DNA from: Candidatus Borrarchaeum weybense
GTDB lineage: Archaea > Asgardarchaeota > Sifarchaeia > Borrarchaeales > Borrarchaeaceae
DNA: 64,000 nucleotides
Direction: 5' to 3'
Assembly (NCBI GenBank): GCA_019057385.1
Contig: JAHQJS010000006.1
Coordinates: 703,038-767,037, forward strand
The notes below the pieces were generated by a model. The model made no database searches. It worked only from the letters and a program-made list of their open reading frames with translations, and was not told the origin of the DNA. This document shows, in pieces, positions 44,373-52,759 of the stretch; the first letter of the stretch is position 1, and the number at the start of each line of letters is the position of its first letter. Made by a program: the position numbers and the translations under genes.

Positions 44373-44489
44373 TTATTGACCAGAAAAGGTTAATATTGAA
44401 CATCTGAAAAGGTAAGTTAACACAAGAACAAGTATGATGGCTAAAATTAACTTTACACTATTCCCTTCCGCATAATGATTTGACTTCAT
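44373..44489 (-). CDS. Candidate 38-residue single-pass membrane peptide
   Basis: ATG 44489 to TAA, basic N-terminus then LILAIILVLVLTYLF, ending RCSILTFSGQ. It lies 19 nt upstream of the acidic-tailed gene on the same strand. The ribosome binding site is weak. Support is the single clean helix and its position. Confidence 0.35.
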   Translation of the reverse strand: MKSNHYAEGNSVKLILAIILVLVLTYLFRCSILTFSGQ

Positions 44490-44941
44490 TCATTTTATTT
44501 TATTCTTCTTGTCTATTGGTCTTTTTTCTAATGAAATACGTATGTAATTGCATCTTCCATGAAGATAAGACTTCTAAAAATATAAATCTTCCGCATTAAA
44601 AACATACAAAGGGTTAGTCACTACAAGAGAGACGTCGTACAGAAAAAAGTGGTTAGATTTCGACAAAATTAATTAGGTATTTATTAAAAACAACAAAACA
44701 CCAAAGTTCTATCAGTAAAATTCAGAGTGAAGAATGATACTGATAGCCTTTTCCACCAACAAAATGACAATGATGTTTTTCATGCCTCAAAAATCGTTTA
44801 ATGACCTATACTGGTGCCAGAAACTGCTATTTCACGATCATACTGGACATGAAAATAAGTTTAATCCTTGGATAGATACTGTCCCAAAATGACAATAAAT
44901 GAAAAATAGAGGGAATTTAAGTCACCAAAAAATCCCTGTTT
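44490..44941. other. Intergenic region without recognised features
   Basis: About 450 bases, AT-rich, with several short direct repeats of AAAAATATAAA type. I see no credible gene, hairpin or tRNA. Confidence 0.5.
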
Positions 44942-45187
44942 TTAGAGATTGAAAAATCTGTGTAGTGCTCGTATTATTTTCTGTTTCAGTTCTCTTTCTT
45001 CTTCTTTTTCTTCATGGACTATCCCTGTTTGTAGAAAGATTTTAATTGCATCTTTTATCCTAACTACCTGACTTGGCTTCCTTTTTATCTCAATTGCGAT
45101 TTGATCATCTGGAGTTTCTTTACTGAGTAATTCCAAGATCAGATCTAACTCTTCGTCAGTGTAAGGCTTGTGTGCTTTTTCACTCAT
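44942..45187 (-). CDS. Small HTH/Myb-like protein
   Basis: 81 residues from MSEKAH, selected because GGGAGGG lies 8 nt before this ATG. The longer frame to 45208 has no site. The core YTDEELDLILELLSKETPDDQIAIEIKRKPSQVVRIKDAI is a SANT/Myb-like helix-turn-helix, followed by a basic tail. It probably binds DNA or protein in this accessory region. Confidence 0.6.
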   Translation of the reverse strand: MSEKAHKPYTDEELDLILELLSKETPDDQIAIEIKRKPSQVVRIKDAIKIFLQTGIVHEEKEEERELKQKIIRALHRFFNL

Positions 45188-45290
45188 TGATTTATCCCTC
45201 CCTTTCAAAATATTGAGTACAAAACTTTTCGGTAATATCTTTTAGTTCTTTGCTATAAAAAGTTTACAAAGAAAAAAGTAAAAGAGGAAG

Positions 45291-46289
45291 TTATTCGAGT
45301 TTTTTGTATCCAAGTTTGGCAATCCCCACCACAATGATCACCGCTGTAACCATAACTGTTCCCAGACACATTCCTCCAACAACTCCTCCAGACTCAATTG
45401 TAACTGTTGTCGATGTTCCACCGCTTCCTGCGTTTGTTGAATCGAATTCGACATATAACTTCACTGAATCCTCAGACGTGCCAAAGGGCAGATCCTCTGC
45501 ACCCATGTTGAATGTGGCTATTTCTGTTGTTCCTGCCTTTATTGTTCCGATGTAGTCTGTATCCCCTCCACTGCTCAACATGGACTCGTCATATGATATT
45601 TCTACGCTCACACCAGTCGCATCTATGGCACCAACATTCTCTAATGTAACCTGTAGTTTGAAATCCTCATTTTCACTTACCCTGTTTGGACAGTCCACCT
45701 CTACTATCTTGACCTTTGCGTATTCTTCAGTTGGAGGTGGAGTCTCCTCTGGCGGTGGTGTTGTCTCATCAGGAGTCTCGTCGGGCGTCTCGTCAGGTGG
45801 TGGCGACGGTGATGTTGTTTCCTCACCTGGAATCTTAACAGTTCCATATGATTGCCAGCCAGTGGCTGATTCTGGGTCGGTAGCTAAGGGCACATCCTCC
45901 TTAAATGATGCACTGTAATAGACTGTGCCTGTTTGTCCTTCATCCACGTCAGATGAATACACATAAATTCCAAAGGTGTATGATATGCTTTCTCCTGCTG
46001 AATCGATCGTCCAATAGCCTGCTGTGTCCTCGTAAGTCTTATCAGGAAACTTCACTCTTGCACCAAGCTCAATATCGTGAACATCCCTCACATCCTCACC
46101 AAATGAATTGACTTTGAACTGCACTTTTACATCATTGTTTGAATCCAGCGACCATTCGCTATCGAAAGACATGGTGATTGTTGTCTGCGTTCCTTTATTT
46201 GTTTCCCAGTTGTCAGCTATGACTGTGCCTGTAAGTAGTAATAAGCCCAATAAAACCATCATTGAGAGTGTTGTTATTTTCCTCCCCAT
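45291..46289 (-). CDS. Secreted or surface-anchored protein with CARDB-like domain
   Basis: 332 residues: an N-terminal signal peptide (LSMMVLLGLLLLTGTVIA), a first beta domain, a Pro/Thr/Glu-rich linker with repeats PDETPDETPDE, a CARDB-type beta domain (KIVEVDCPNRVSENEDFKLQVTLENVGA), and a C-terminal membrane helix (VMVTAVIIVVGIAK) with a basic end. It should be displayed on the cell surface. The ribosome binding site GGAGGTGAT is the full complement of the 16S tail, the strongest in the window. Confidence 0.75.
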   Translation of the reverse strand: MGRKITTLSMMVLLGLLLLTGTVIADNWETNKGTQTTITMSFDSEWSLDSNNDVKVQFKVNSFGEDVRDVHDIELGARVKFPDKTYEDTAGYWTIDSAGESISYTFGIYVYSSDVDEGQTGTVYYSASFKEDVPLATDPESATGWQSYGTVKIPGEETTSPSPPPDETPDETPDETTPPPEETPPPTEEYAKVKIVEVDCPNRVSENEDFKLQVTLENVGAIDATGVSVEISYDESMLSSGGDTDYIGTIKAGTTEIATFNMGAEDLPFGTSEDSVKLYVEFDSTNAGSGGTSTTVTIESGGVVGGMCLGTVMVTAVIIVVGIAKLGYKKLE

Positions 46290-46756
46290 TGTATCACCTC
46301 CCCATCTATCGTTTCTTTCTATTTGTAAAAGGTAAAACCTACTATAAAAGTCCTAAAGCCCCATTATATAACTACTACCTTAAAAATATTACTTCAATAA
46401 GTTCGAAACACCACAGCAAAAACAGAGAGCTGGATTCAATTCAACATAGAAGTTGGGAGCTGGAATAAGTGGAAGAAACAGCTGGAGAGCTGCAAACAGA
46501 CAGTTTCAGCCATATGAATGTATTTTTGGAAGAATATATGAATGATCGTAGATTGAATTTTTCTACTACCGTAAACGTAACCCATCACAAAAAATGATGT
46601 GAAAAATCCAGGGTTAGTCTATTCAACTATCACATGGACATTCGTGTTTTGGACGACTTTTACTTCGTTTAATGACGATTCTGTTGTGATCTATATAATT
46701 AAAAAGAGGAAAAACCAGATTAAAACTTTAGAAAAATAGAAGGAGGTGTGATTTTG
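46290..46756. other. Intergenic region without recognised features
   Basis: About 470 bases. Two GGAG-like motifs (GAGCTGGATTC, GGGAGCTGG) suggest duplicated short segments around 46428-46490 (repeats of AGAGCTG). No supported gene. A TATA-like TATATAATT lies near 46691. Confidence 0.45.
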
Positions 46757-46831
46757 ATGCTTCTATCCATAACATGTCATATTGTTCAATTAGTAGTCAC
46801 ATATGGCATTATCATTGCATTTAAGGTTTAG
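46757..46831 (+). CDS. Candidate 24-residue hydrophobic peptide
   Basis: GGAGGTG lies 8-10 nt before ATG 46757. The frame encodes MLLSITCHIVQLVV and then TYGIIIAFKV, a single hydrophobic stretch. A TATA-like box lies about 60 bp upstream. The strong binding site is unusual for a non-coding spot. It could be a leader peptide, a toxin-like peptide or chance. Confidence 0.35.
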   Translation: MLLSITCHIVQLVVTYGIIIAFKV

Positions 46832-46912
46832 TTTGTTTGCAGTCCTTGAGCGACAACGGAATCCATGATTTTCGCCTATAAGGTGATCCTTATACAAGGT
46901 TATTGAGAAATA

Positions 46913-47389
46913 TTAGATTTTTAATTTCTTTTTAATTTTAGCCGTTATTTCATTACCTAAATCCCGTATATCTACCTGCAATTCTTCTAGTATTTGACTT
47001 TGGACACCAAGAAGAATGCCACCTTCACTTAATGATTGTTCTTTTTTACGCATATCCAGTGTCATTTCAAACTCGCGTACCTTAAGAAAAAATTCGTCTA
47101 TTCGTTGATACAAGGCTGGGTCGTCCAACTCTAATAGTGCTCCGACTACTGCGTCGCTTTTTTCTATCCATTGTTTTGCGGTGATTTTTCCCAGTACTTT
47201 TTCGCGTGCCACTGCATATATTTCGTTTAATAGTGGTTCATATACTCGTTCTGAAAGATATCGACGTCGTTTATCACGCTGTCCTAAAAGAAATTGAATA
47301 ACATTAACAGATCCGCTAATGCCAGCTATAACTAATGAAAATATCGTAATCCACAGCCCAAGAGGAATCCCATTATTTGCTTGAAACAT
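46913..47389 (-). CDS. Single-TM anchored helical protein
   Basis: 158 residues: membrane helix (GLWITIFSLVIAGISGSVNVI), then GQRDKRRRYLSERVYEPLLNEIYAV and a helical soluble part ending in KIKKKLKI. It resembles 43122-43904 and the frameshifted 52760-53252 gene in layout (helix, then RR.. and a helix carrying EP(L)..E). Function is unknown. Confidence 0.65.
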   Translation of the reverse strand: MFQANNGIPLGLWITIFSLVIAGISGSVNVIQFLLGQRDKRRRYLSERVYEPLLNEIYAVAREKVLGKITAKQWIEKSDAVVGALLELDDPALYQRIDEFFLKVREFEMTLDMRKKEQSLSEGGILLGVQSQILEELQVDIRDLGNEITAKIKKKLKI

Positions 47390-47494
47390 GCTTCATTATT
47401 AAAGCTACAACAACTTAACCTTTCCGTTTGCCAAATCTTGACAAAATCTTTTTTATTCCTTAGTAACATTTAGTGAAATTCAGGAGGGATAAAA

Positions 47495-47725
47495 ATGGTA
47501 AAAGCAGTAGAGATTTTCAAATGCCCTGAATGTCAGAATGAGGACAATGAACAATTTCTTTTTACAGTGGACAAAGAAGGACAACTAAACATATTGTGCC
47601 GCAATTGTAACTGGAAAAAAGGATTTAGACCTATAATAGATTGTTCTAATTGCGGTAGAGAGGTATCCCAGCTCGCCTACAAGTTTTGTCCTTGATGTGG
47701 CTCACAATTACCAGATGAAAGGTAA
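47495..47725 (+). pseudogene. Zinc-ribbon protein with in-frame TGA in its last ribbon
   Basis: A frame from ATG 47495 with two ribbons: CPECQ...CRNC and CSNCG...CP-x-CG. The second CPxCG is interrupted by TGA at 47693-47695, after which the same frame reads C-G-S-Q-L-P-D-E-R and stops at 47725. A tryptophan codon (TGG to TGA) change or selenocysteine are possible. CPWCG is common in such ribbons. GGAGGG precedes the start. It would be a small metal-binding protein of 76 residues. Confidence 0.6.
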
Positions 47726-48084
47726 TTTATGAAGAGGTATTCACCTAGAATAAAATCTAGTTTATTTAATCTATTATAGAATGCCGAAAATTAGAGTTTA
47801 AAGCTTAAGACTAAAATATCTTTAAAGTTTATCCTACCTAAGTGAAAAGGATGGATTTCACGAGGCGTGCTAAACGGGGCGGATTGATTTCAGCCTCATT
47901 TTTTATTTACTTGAAGATAAGTGGCAAATAAAGTGACCTTTGATGCAACCGAAAGAATATCATTTGAACCGTTTCGCAACTACGTCCATTGTTTGTTTTT
48001 GCTAGTATCACATTAAAGGGGGGATGCCCCCCTAAAAAAAGCTTTATTTGTTAAAAAAGCCAATTGTACAAATAGGTGAAAAAA
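47726..48084. other. Intergenic region with a six-base-pair G/C hairpin
   Basis: About 360 bases. It contains a perfect GGGGGG-ATG-CCCCCC hairpin at 48018-48032 flanked by A/T, the only such stem here, and GAGGC...GCCTC followed by T6 near 47873-47911. A 26-codon frame (47849) exists but I do not support it. Either hairpin may terminate transcription. Confidence 0.45.
48018..48032. terminator. G6/C6 hairpin
   Basis: A perfect 6-bp G/C stem with a three-base loop (ATG), flanked by TTAAA and TAAAAAAA. It resembles a terminator read on the minus strand. Confidence 0.35.
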
Positions 48085-48357
48085 ATGGTAAAAATTAAGC
48101 CAATAGAAACATGGGTTGAGAATTATGTTGTTAGTACTATTCCAGGTATGTTGAAACAAACAAGATATTGGCTACAGAAAGGCTTTCCAATGGATCACGC
48201 AATAGAAAACGCAATAAAATATGGACGAGGGCAATTACACGCTGGAATCGGAACGACAGTAACTCCAGAACGGGCAGAAACGCTATTTAGAATGTTAGCA
48301 TCCATTGCTAATGCGATGGCTGATTATTGTAGCACTCTCAAGAATGAGAATATATAG
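48085..48357 (+). CDS. Hypothetical small helical protein
   Basis: 90 residues from ATG 48085, with AGGTGA upstream (a GTG at 48076 is less well placed). Helical, soluble: KPIETWVENYVVSTIPGMLKQTRYWLQKG then HAIENAIKYGRGQLHAGIG. No recognised motif. Confidence 0.5.
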   Translation: MVKIKPIETWVENYVVSTIPGMLKQTRYWLQKGFPMDHAIENAIKYGRGQLHAGIGTTVTPERAETLFRMLASIANAMADYCSTLKNENI

Positions 48358-48472
48358 AAAATCCATGAAGAGGAAACAGATTTGACTGACTTTTTCGGCT
48401 ATCCTTATTAAGAGGGGTCTGCCTCTCCAGAACGTAATTTTCCAACACCGCACTGTTCCTTCGGGGCAGACT

Positions 48473-48703
48473 CTATTTTGTTCGACCTAAGATCTTTCGC
48501 CTTAGGATTTTAGGAGAGGCTGGCAAGACCTCTCCTTCTGAAGTGATGTAAGGTACTTCAGCATAAATTATCGGCACCCATAAACTCACTTTTGTTTCTT
48601 TTTTCGTCTTGGATTTCAAGCCTTCTGGCATCATCCTACCATGCTTATCATATCGATGGTATATTACTTTTGCACCACTCTTTTTAAAGCACTCAATTAC
48701 CAT
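48473..48703 (-). pseudogene. Truncated DUF3303-like protein
   Basis: 76 codons from M(VIECFKK). The first ~30 residues (MVIECFKKSGAKVIYHRYDKHGRMMPEGL) match the start of DUF3303-type proteins, which continue with a SSW..CFQLME segment. Here the frame changes to unrelated basic sequence (KTKKETKVS...RRKILGRTK). The 3' part holds a hairpin GGAGAGG..CCTCTCC (48511-48533), so an insertion or deletion has probably cut the gene. Confidence 0.45.
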
Positions 48704-48796
48704 AAATATCAAATGATTACCTCAAGGAGACTCTTATCTTATAGGGGGAGCACTCTGGCTCGTTATCTGCAAATATTTAAAGAATAGAGTAAATAT

Positions 48797-49117
48797 TTGT
48801 TGGAGGGTATTTTCATTTCAACTAAAAATCCTTGTGTTCGAGAAGCCTGTCTTTATGAAGAATTACCAAACAAGAAAGTACGCTGTGGCGTATGTGAACG
48901 AAGATGTGTAATCCTCAACGGAGAGCGAGGATTTTGTAAAACACGTGAAAATATGGATGGCAAATTGTTTACATTGATTTATGGCGATATTTCATCAATT
49001 TCTGCCAATCCTATTGAAAAAAAACCATTATTTCATTTCTGGCCAGGAAGCCATGCACTAACTGTAGGCTCATGGAGCTGTAATTTTACCTGTCCATGGT
49101 GTCAGAATTGTGGAATT
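48797..49117 (+). CDS. 5' part of a COG1180-type (AmmeMemoRadiSam) radical SAM enzyme, split by the element
   Basis: 107 codons ending in CNFTCPWCQNCGI: C95, C99, C102 are the [4Fe-4S] ligands, and residues 103-107 are encoded by the left att repeat. N-terminal cysteines (C13, C18, C30, C33, C37, C47) and the PIEKKPLFHFWPGS segment match the pyruvate-formate-lyase-activating-enzyme-like group linked to the Memo/AMMECR1 proteins. The frame then runs 8 codons into the element and stops at 49144. A TTG at 48797 is the only usual start; GGAGGG follows it, so the real start may lie slightly downstream. The rest is at 57229-58026. Confidence 0.88.
49103..49117 (+). repeat. Left attachment repeat (attL core)
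   Basis: CAGAATTGTGGAATT, identical to 57214-57228, flanked by different bases on each side (T/C before, G/A after). It encodes Q-N-C-G-I in the radical SAM gene. This marks the left border of the integrated element. Confidence 0.85.
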
Positions 49118-49193
49118 GATCATAAAGGTATTACCCTATGTTAATACAAATCAATACCTTATTATAATACTTTCAACACAAATCTTTCCTATT

Positions 49194-49484
49194 ATGACTG
49201 AATCTATTTGGCATGAAAAAATTAAAGAGAAACTAGAACAAGAATACCTAAGAAGAGGATATTCCAAACATTCTATTTTTCCAGAATTTACGGTTATTGG
49301 TTCAAATTATAGAGTTGATTTTGCAATTATAACCGATAAAAAACGAATCTGCTATGAAATAGGTTCTGTTAATACTACCAAAGACCGAATGGATAGAATC
49401 TTTGACTTTTTTGATGAAATCAGACATATCCCTTTTCATGCTGATATTTACGATTATTATTTCATAAAAAATAAAAATGACTAA
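49194..49484 (+). CDS. Small nuclease-like protein of the element
   Basis: 96 residues from ATG 49194. A longer frame to 49110 overlaps the radical SAM remnant and is rejected. The region YRVDFAIITDKKRICYEIGSVN has D-x11-E-x-G, a weak echo of the PD-(D/E)XK core lacking the lysine. Helical ends. It is the first element gene after attL. Activity is uncertain. Confidence 0.5.
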   Translation: MTESIWHEKIKEKLEQEYLRRGYSKHSIFPEFTVIGSNYRVDFAIITDKKRICYEIGSVNTTKDRMDRIFDFFDEIRHIPFHADIYDYYFIKNKND

Positions 49485-49584
49485 CTCAAAGGAATTATCT
49501 CAATATTATTAATATTTTCATTAAACATTATCCTTTAATAATTTAGATGTGATATAAAATTAGACACAAATAAAAAAATGGGGG

Positions 49585-50709
49585 ATAGAAATACCTATTA
49601 ATCAAATTTTTGAATTTAAATCTGACTGGTTTCAATTTTATCAGGCTGTTCTTAGAAATGAGATAGAGGACGAATCCTTTACAAAAAAATATTTAAAGGC
49701 ATATATAGTCGAATCTAATTTCGAATCTATTGATCAACTTAAAGCATATCACCCAGAGTTAAAGAACAAGATCATTGAATCAAAAGAACAATCTTTTTAT
49801 AATATCAAATATGGAACGCATAAATTCTTATATCTCGATACAGAGAACGATCGTTTTTGGGTTATTCATAGTCTAGAAAGACAAGAGGACATTCACCCTA
49901 AAATTGTTGAACTATTCTGTAATAGTTATCTCCAAGATAAAATATATGTTCCAAATCAAATGATGGAGGATTATCGGAAAAATTATAGTAAACAATCATT
50001 AGGAGCGAGCTTAAACTTTAAACAATTGATTGCAGAGAAAGAACCTAAAGACCAACGATTAAGTACAGATGTTTCAGAAGATCTAGAAGGAGAAATTGAT
50101 AATTACGCATTAAGAATATGGCTTAACAGATCAGAAAAAATGGATTATGTACTTAAAAGTTTCAAACAAATTGGATTGCCAATTAATTATAATTATCTTA
50201 ATTATGCCTTTTATAATGAAGATAATGAACTTATTATGAAAGAGAACTTTCATAGAGATGGTAAATTTACGATTAATAAAGGGATAGAACTTATCCAGCA
50301 TATTAATTTTGTTCACAAAGTTAGAGACGACTATAGTTCAAAATTGAATTTAATTGAAGATTACCGTATTGATTGGACGAAAAAAAAGGGTGATTTAATA
50401 AAAATTCTATTTACAAAGAAAGATATAGACCCCAAAAAACTATATCAGAGTTTCAAGTCCTATAAGTCAACCTTTCGAATGATAATTATCCCATTATTCA
50501 AAGAAAAAGACTATTATTTTTTTGATTGTTTAGATACACACACAGGAGGGCGTTTTTCTTTACAAATATCTAAAAGACAAATTCTTGTTAATCTAAAACC
50601 AGATTCATGCGGTAATGTTGTTTTTCGCTTACTCTCCAATTTACAAAAACATATTTCTTCAGAAATTTCAATTGAAATAGATAATCAAGATTTAAAAATT
50701 CTAAATTAA
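49585..50709 (+). CDS. Large hypothetical cargo protein with disrupted start
   Basis: The frame is open from 49564. Its first usual start is ATG 49960, but protein-like sequence (INQIFEFKSDWFQFYQAVLRNE...) extends about 120 codons further up, with no ATG, GTG or TTG. A ribosome-site-like ATGGGGGATAG at 49578 has five Gs. Removing one G would place ATG 49578 in frame (MGIEIPINQ). So one base has probably been gained (or mis-assembled). The protein is ~370 residues, soluble, mixed helix/strand, of no known family. The nuclease gene follows 19 nt on. Confidence 0.65.
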   Translation: MEIPINQIFEFKSDWFQFYQAVLRNEIEDESFTKKYLKAYIVESNFESIDQLKAYHPELKNKIIESKEQSFYNIKYGTHKFLYLDTENDRFWVIHSLERQEDIHPKIVELFCNSYLQDKIYVPNQMMEDYRKNYSKQSLGASLNFKQLIAEKEPKDQRLSTDVSEDLEGEIDNYALRIWLNRSEKMDYVLKSFKQIGLPINYNYLNYAFYNEDNELIMKENFHRDGKFTINKGIELIQHINFVHKVRDDYSSKLNLIEDYRIDWTKKKGDLIKILFTKKDIDPKKLYQSFKSYKSTFRMIIIPLFKEKDYYFFDCLDTHTGGRFSLQISKRQILVNLKPDSCGNVVFRLLSNLQKHISSEISIEIDNQDLKILN

Positions 50710-50728
50710 AAGGAGCTGAAATTCTCCT

Positions 50729-51697
50729 TTGATAAATTTAATACAAGTTTTTAAAATTTCTAGTATAACTAAAACACTTAATTTTTTATTAGCATGTTTT
50801 AAGAAAATGCAAAATCATAGAAGAATAATATATGAACTAGATATTTCTCTACAAAATGATTCAAATTGCAAGCCTGATCTATTTTGTCTTTTAGTTGAGG
50901 AAGGTGAGTTTTATTATAGTCTTTTTGAGATTAAAGCACGAACTGTATTTTCAGAAGAGGATATTAATGAGAAGATAAAACCACAATATTTATCATATCA
51001 AAATATAACCGTTAATGATTTAGATGATTATCTCATTCCAAGAATCCAAAATACAACTATCTATATTAATTATTTATTTTATGACTCAGAGCGACAAATA
51101 ATTGATCAAATAATCAACAGTGTACCAATTCAATCGAACGTATATCATTTAAACTTAAATGAACGCCAAATTATTGCCATTCAATCAAATTCAGGAAATC
51201 TTAATGACCAATTAATGGAGAAGATTATAGAGTTATCCCAAGAGACAAGTCTTTGGAATAAAATATATGTTCCTTTTACCTTTAAGGATATCCAAGATTT
51301 TCGAGGAAAAGGGGGAAAGGAAGTAGATATTCATAACAGATCAGGTATAATTCTTGCTGTTAATTTTATGATGTTTGTTCTTTCGAGAAAAATTAGAAAA
51401 GAAGATACACTTTTCCTAGTGGATGATTTCATAAATTATGTATTCCAAAATAATTTTGAGAACTTAAATGTAGGTTGGGAACAAAGAAAAACATTTAAGA
51501 AAAAATTTAGATTATTTTTACAGTTTATTTGTAATGAATTACCAAAAAAAATTGACATTGATCCGATTATTGAGAAAACTGATGGATATTACAGAATTTT
51601 ATTAAGACACACAGCTACATTAGAAAGGAGAATAAGTGAAATCACGCAAGAATTAATCAAATTTTTAAAACAAAAAAGACTACCTGAGTTTTATTGA
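50729..51697 (+). CDS. PD-(D/E)XK-type restriction-nuclease-like protein
   Basis: 322 residues. P49-D50 in CKPDLF and E67-I-K69 in SLFEIKAR give a PD-x16-EIK motif, the metal-binding core of restriction-type nucleases. The N-terminus TLNFLLACFKKMQNHRRIIYELDI supplies the preceding helix and strand. The C-terminal half is helical. TTG start at 50729, with AAGGAGCTG upstream. Coupled closely to the preceding gene, it looks like a two-gene defence or nuclease module. Confidence 0.6.
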   Translation: MINLIQVFKISSITKTLNFLLACFKKMQNHRRIIYELDISLQNDSNCKPDLFCLLVEEGEFYYSLFEIKARTVFSEEDINEKIKPQYLSYQNITVNDLDDYLIPRIQNTTIYINYLFYDSERQIIDQIINSVPIQSNVYHLNLNERQIIAIQSNSGNLNDQLMEKIIELSQETSLWNKIYVPFTFKDIQDFRGKGGKEVDIHNRSGIILAVNFMMFVLSRKIRKEDTLFLVDDFINYVFQNNFENLNVGWEQRKTFKKKFRLFLQFICNELPKKIDIDPIIEKTDGYYRILLRHTATLERRISEITQELIKFLKQKRLPEFY

Positions 51698-51925
51698 ATA
51701 ATAGATTTTTACAAGCAGTTTCTGGGCATTTTCCTTGAAGATAGAACTTTATGTACCGTATCTAAAAAAAGAATGAATTTTATACCTTAATTATCTAGTA
51801 AAATATCACTTGATTTTAAATACCCATTTTAAATACCTTTTTTCATAACAGGTTACTTTTCCTTATCAAAACAAGTAAATAGTATGTCAATTACCTATCA
51901 TACTAAGATATATCAAAATTATAAT

Positions 51926-52480
51926 CTACTGTTCTACTGAAAACCTCGCAAGTGATTGTTGATGTTGGTAAATATCTTCTGTATATCTTGAAATAAAATC
52001 AGTATTTACTCCTTTTTTTCTATCCTGAGTATATTTTGCATTTAACTGGCAGTCTAAATTATTATTCGGTAATGCTACATCAAATTCATATTGTAATGAG
52101 ATATTATCTTTTATATCCTCCATTTCTATTCTCAATGGAAATACCTGTTCCTGTTCCCATTCGCCTTTCCAATTCCTTCCCTCACATCTCCCCTCTATTT
52201 CTCTATCATTATCAAATATCTTTAGGGTAGGTGCTTCAACGGTTGTGTTTTTTCCACCAGCATTGATAATTCTAATTTTAACCCATAATCTATGTGTATG
52301 GTGTTCACTTTCCATTATCTCAACACTAAATTTTTGTCGTTCTGTAATAAATCGAATAACTTGTATTATCGTTCCACTTGTACCTATTGCACCTAATACT
52401 AAAGCTATTATTGTAGTCAAATCTGTTGTTGATACTGTTGTTGCTGTTTGTGTTGCATTTTGTAACATCATTTCTATCAC
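51926..52480 (-). CDS. Single-TM anchored element protein
   Basis: 184 residues: membrane helix (LTTIIALVLGAIGTSGTIIQVI), then a beta-rich domain (FSVEIMESEHHTHRLWVKIRIINAGGKNTTVE...). It resembles other anchored proteins of this window in plan (helix plus beta domain). Function is unknown. Confidence 0.6.
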   Translation of the reverse strand: MIEMMLQNATQTATTVSTTDLTTIIALVLGAIGTSGTIIQVIRFITERQKFSVEIMESEHHTHRLWVKIRIINAGGKNTTVEAPTLKIFDNDREIEGRCEGRNWKGEWEQEQVFPLRIEMEDIKDNISLQYEFDVALPNNNLDCQLNAKYTQDRKKGVNTDFISRYTEDIYQHQQSLARFSVEQ

Positions 52481-52503
52481 TACTAATTACCCTTTCAATA
52501 TTA

Positions 52504-52572
52504 TTAGATTTCTGTCCTGCTATCTATTTCTTCTAATAAGGTATCTAAATCTTCTATCCAATTACCTAACAT
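52504..52572 (-). CDS. Possible 22-residue peptide or fragment
   Basis: MLGNWIEDLDTLLEEIDSRTEI, acidic and helical, ending 23 nt before the anchored protein gene. A GAGGT site precedes an ATG in another frame 8 nt upstream, so it might be a frame-disrupted small gene. Confidence 0.2.
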   Translation of the reverse strand: MLGNWIEDLDTLLEEIDSRTEI

Positions 52573-52759
52573 CCTATCATTTTTTATACCTCATTTAACA
52601 TTCTACCTATTATTTCTCTATAACTAAAAATTGAGAAAAAACTGAGAGATAGTTTTAGAAAACAAAAAGAGGATTCTTACTTTGGATGCAAAATAATTAA
52701 GTTTAAGATATGTAGAATAAACTCTTTTTTATCCTATTATAGAAAATTAGATCTTGTTT

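Noticed and set aside
45304..45918. Two plus frames antisense to the surface protein
   Set aside because: Ser/Val/Pro-rich antisense shadows.
47840..47930. Short frame MDFTRRAKRGG...
   Set aside because: It overlaps a hairpin with a T-run and lacks a ribosome site at proper spacing.
49110..49193. Upstream extension of the small nuclease-like gene
   Set aside because: It overlaps the radical SAM remnant and att repeat, and the residues are atypical. The ATG at 49194 is better.
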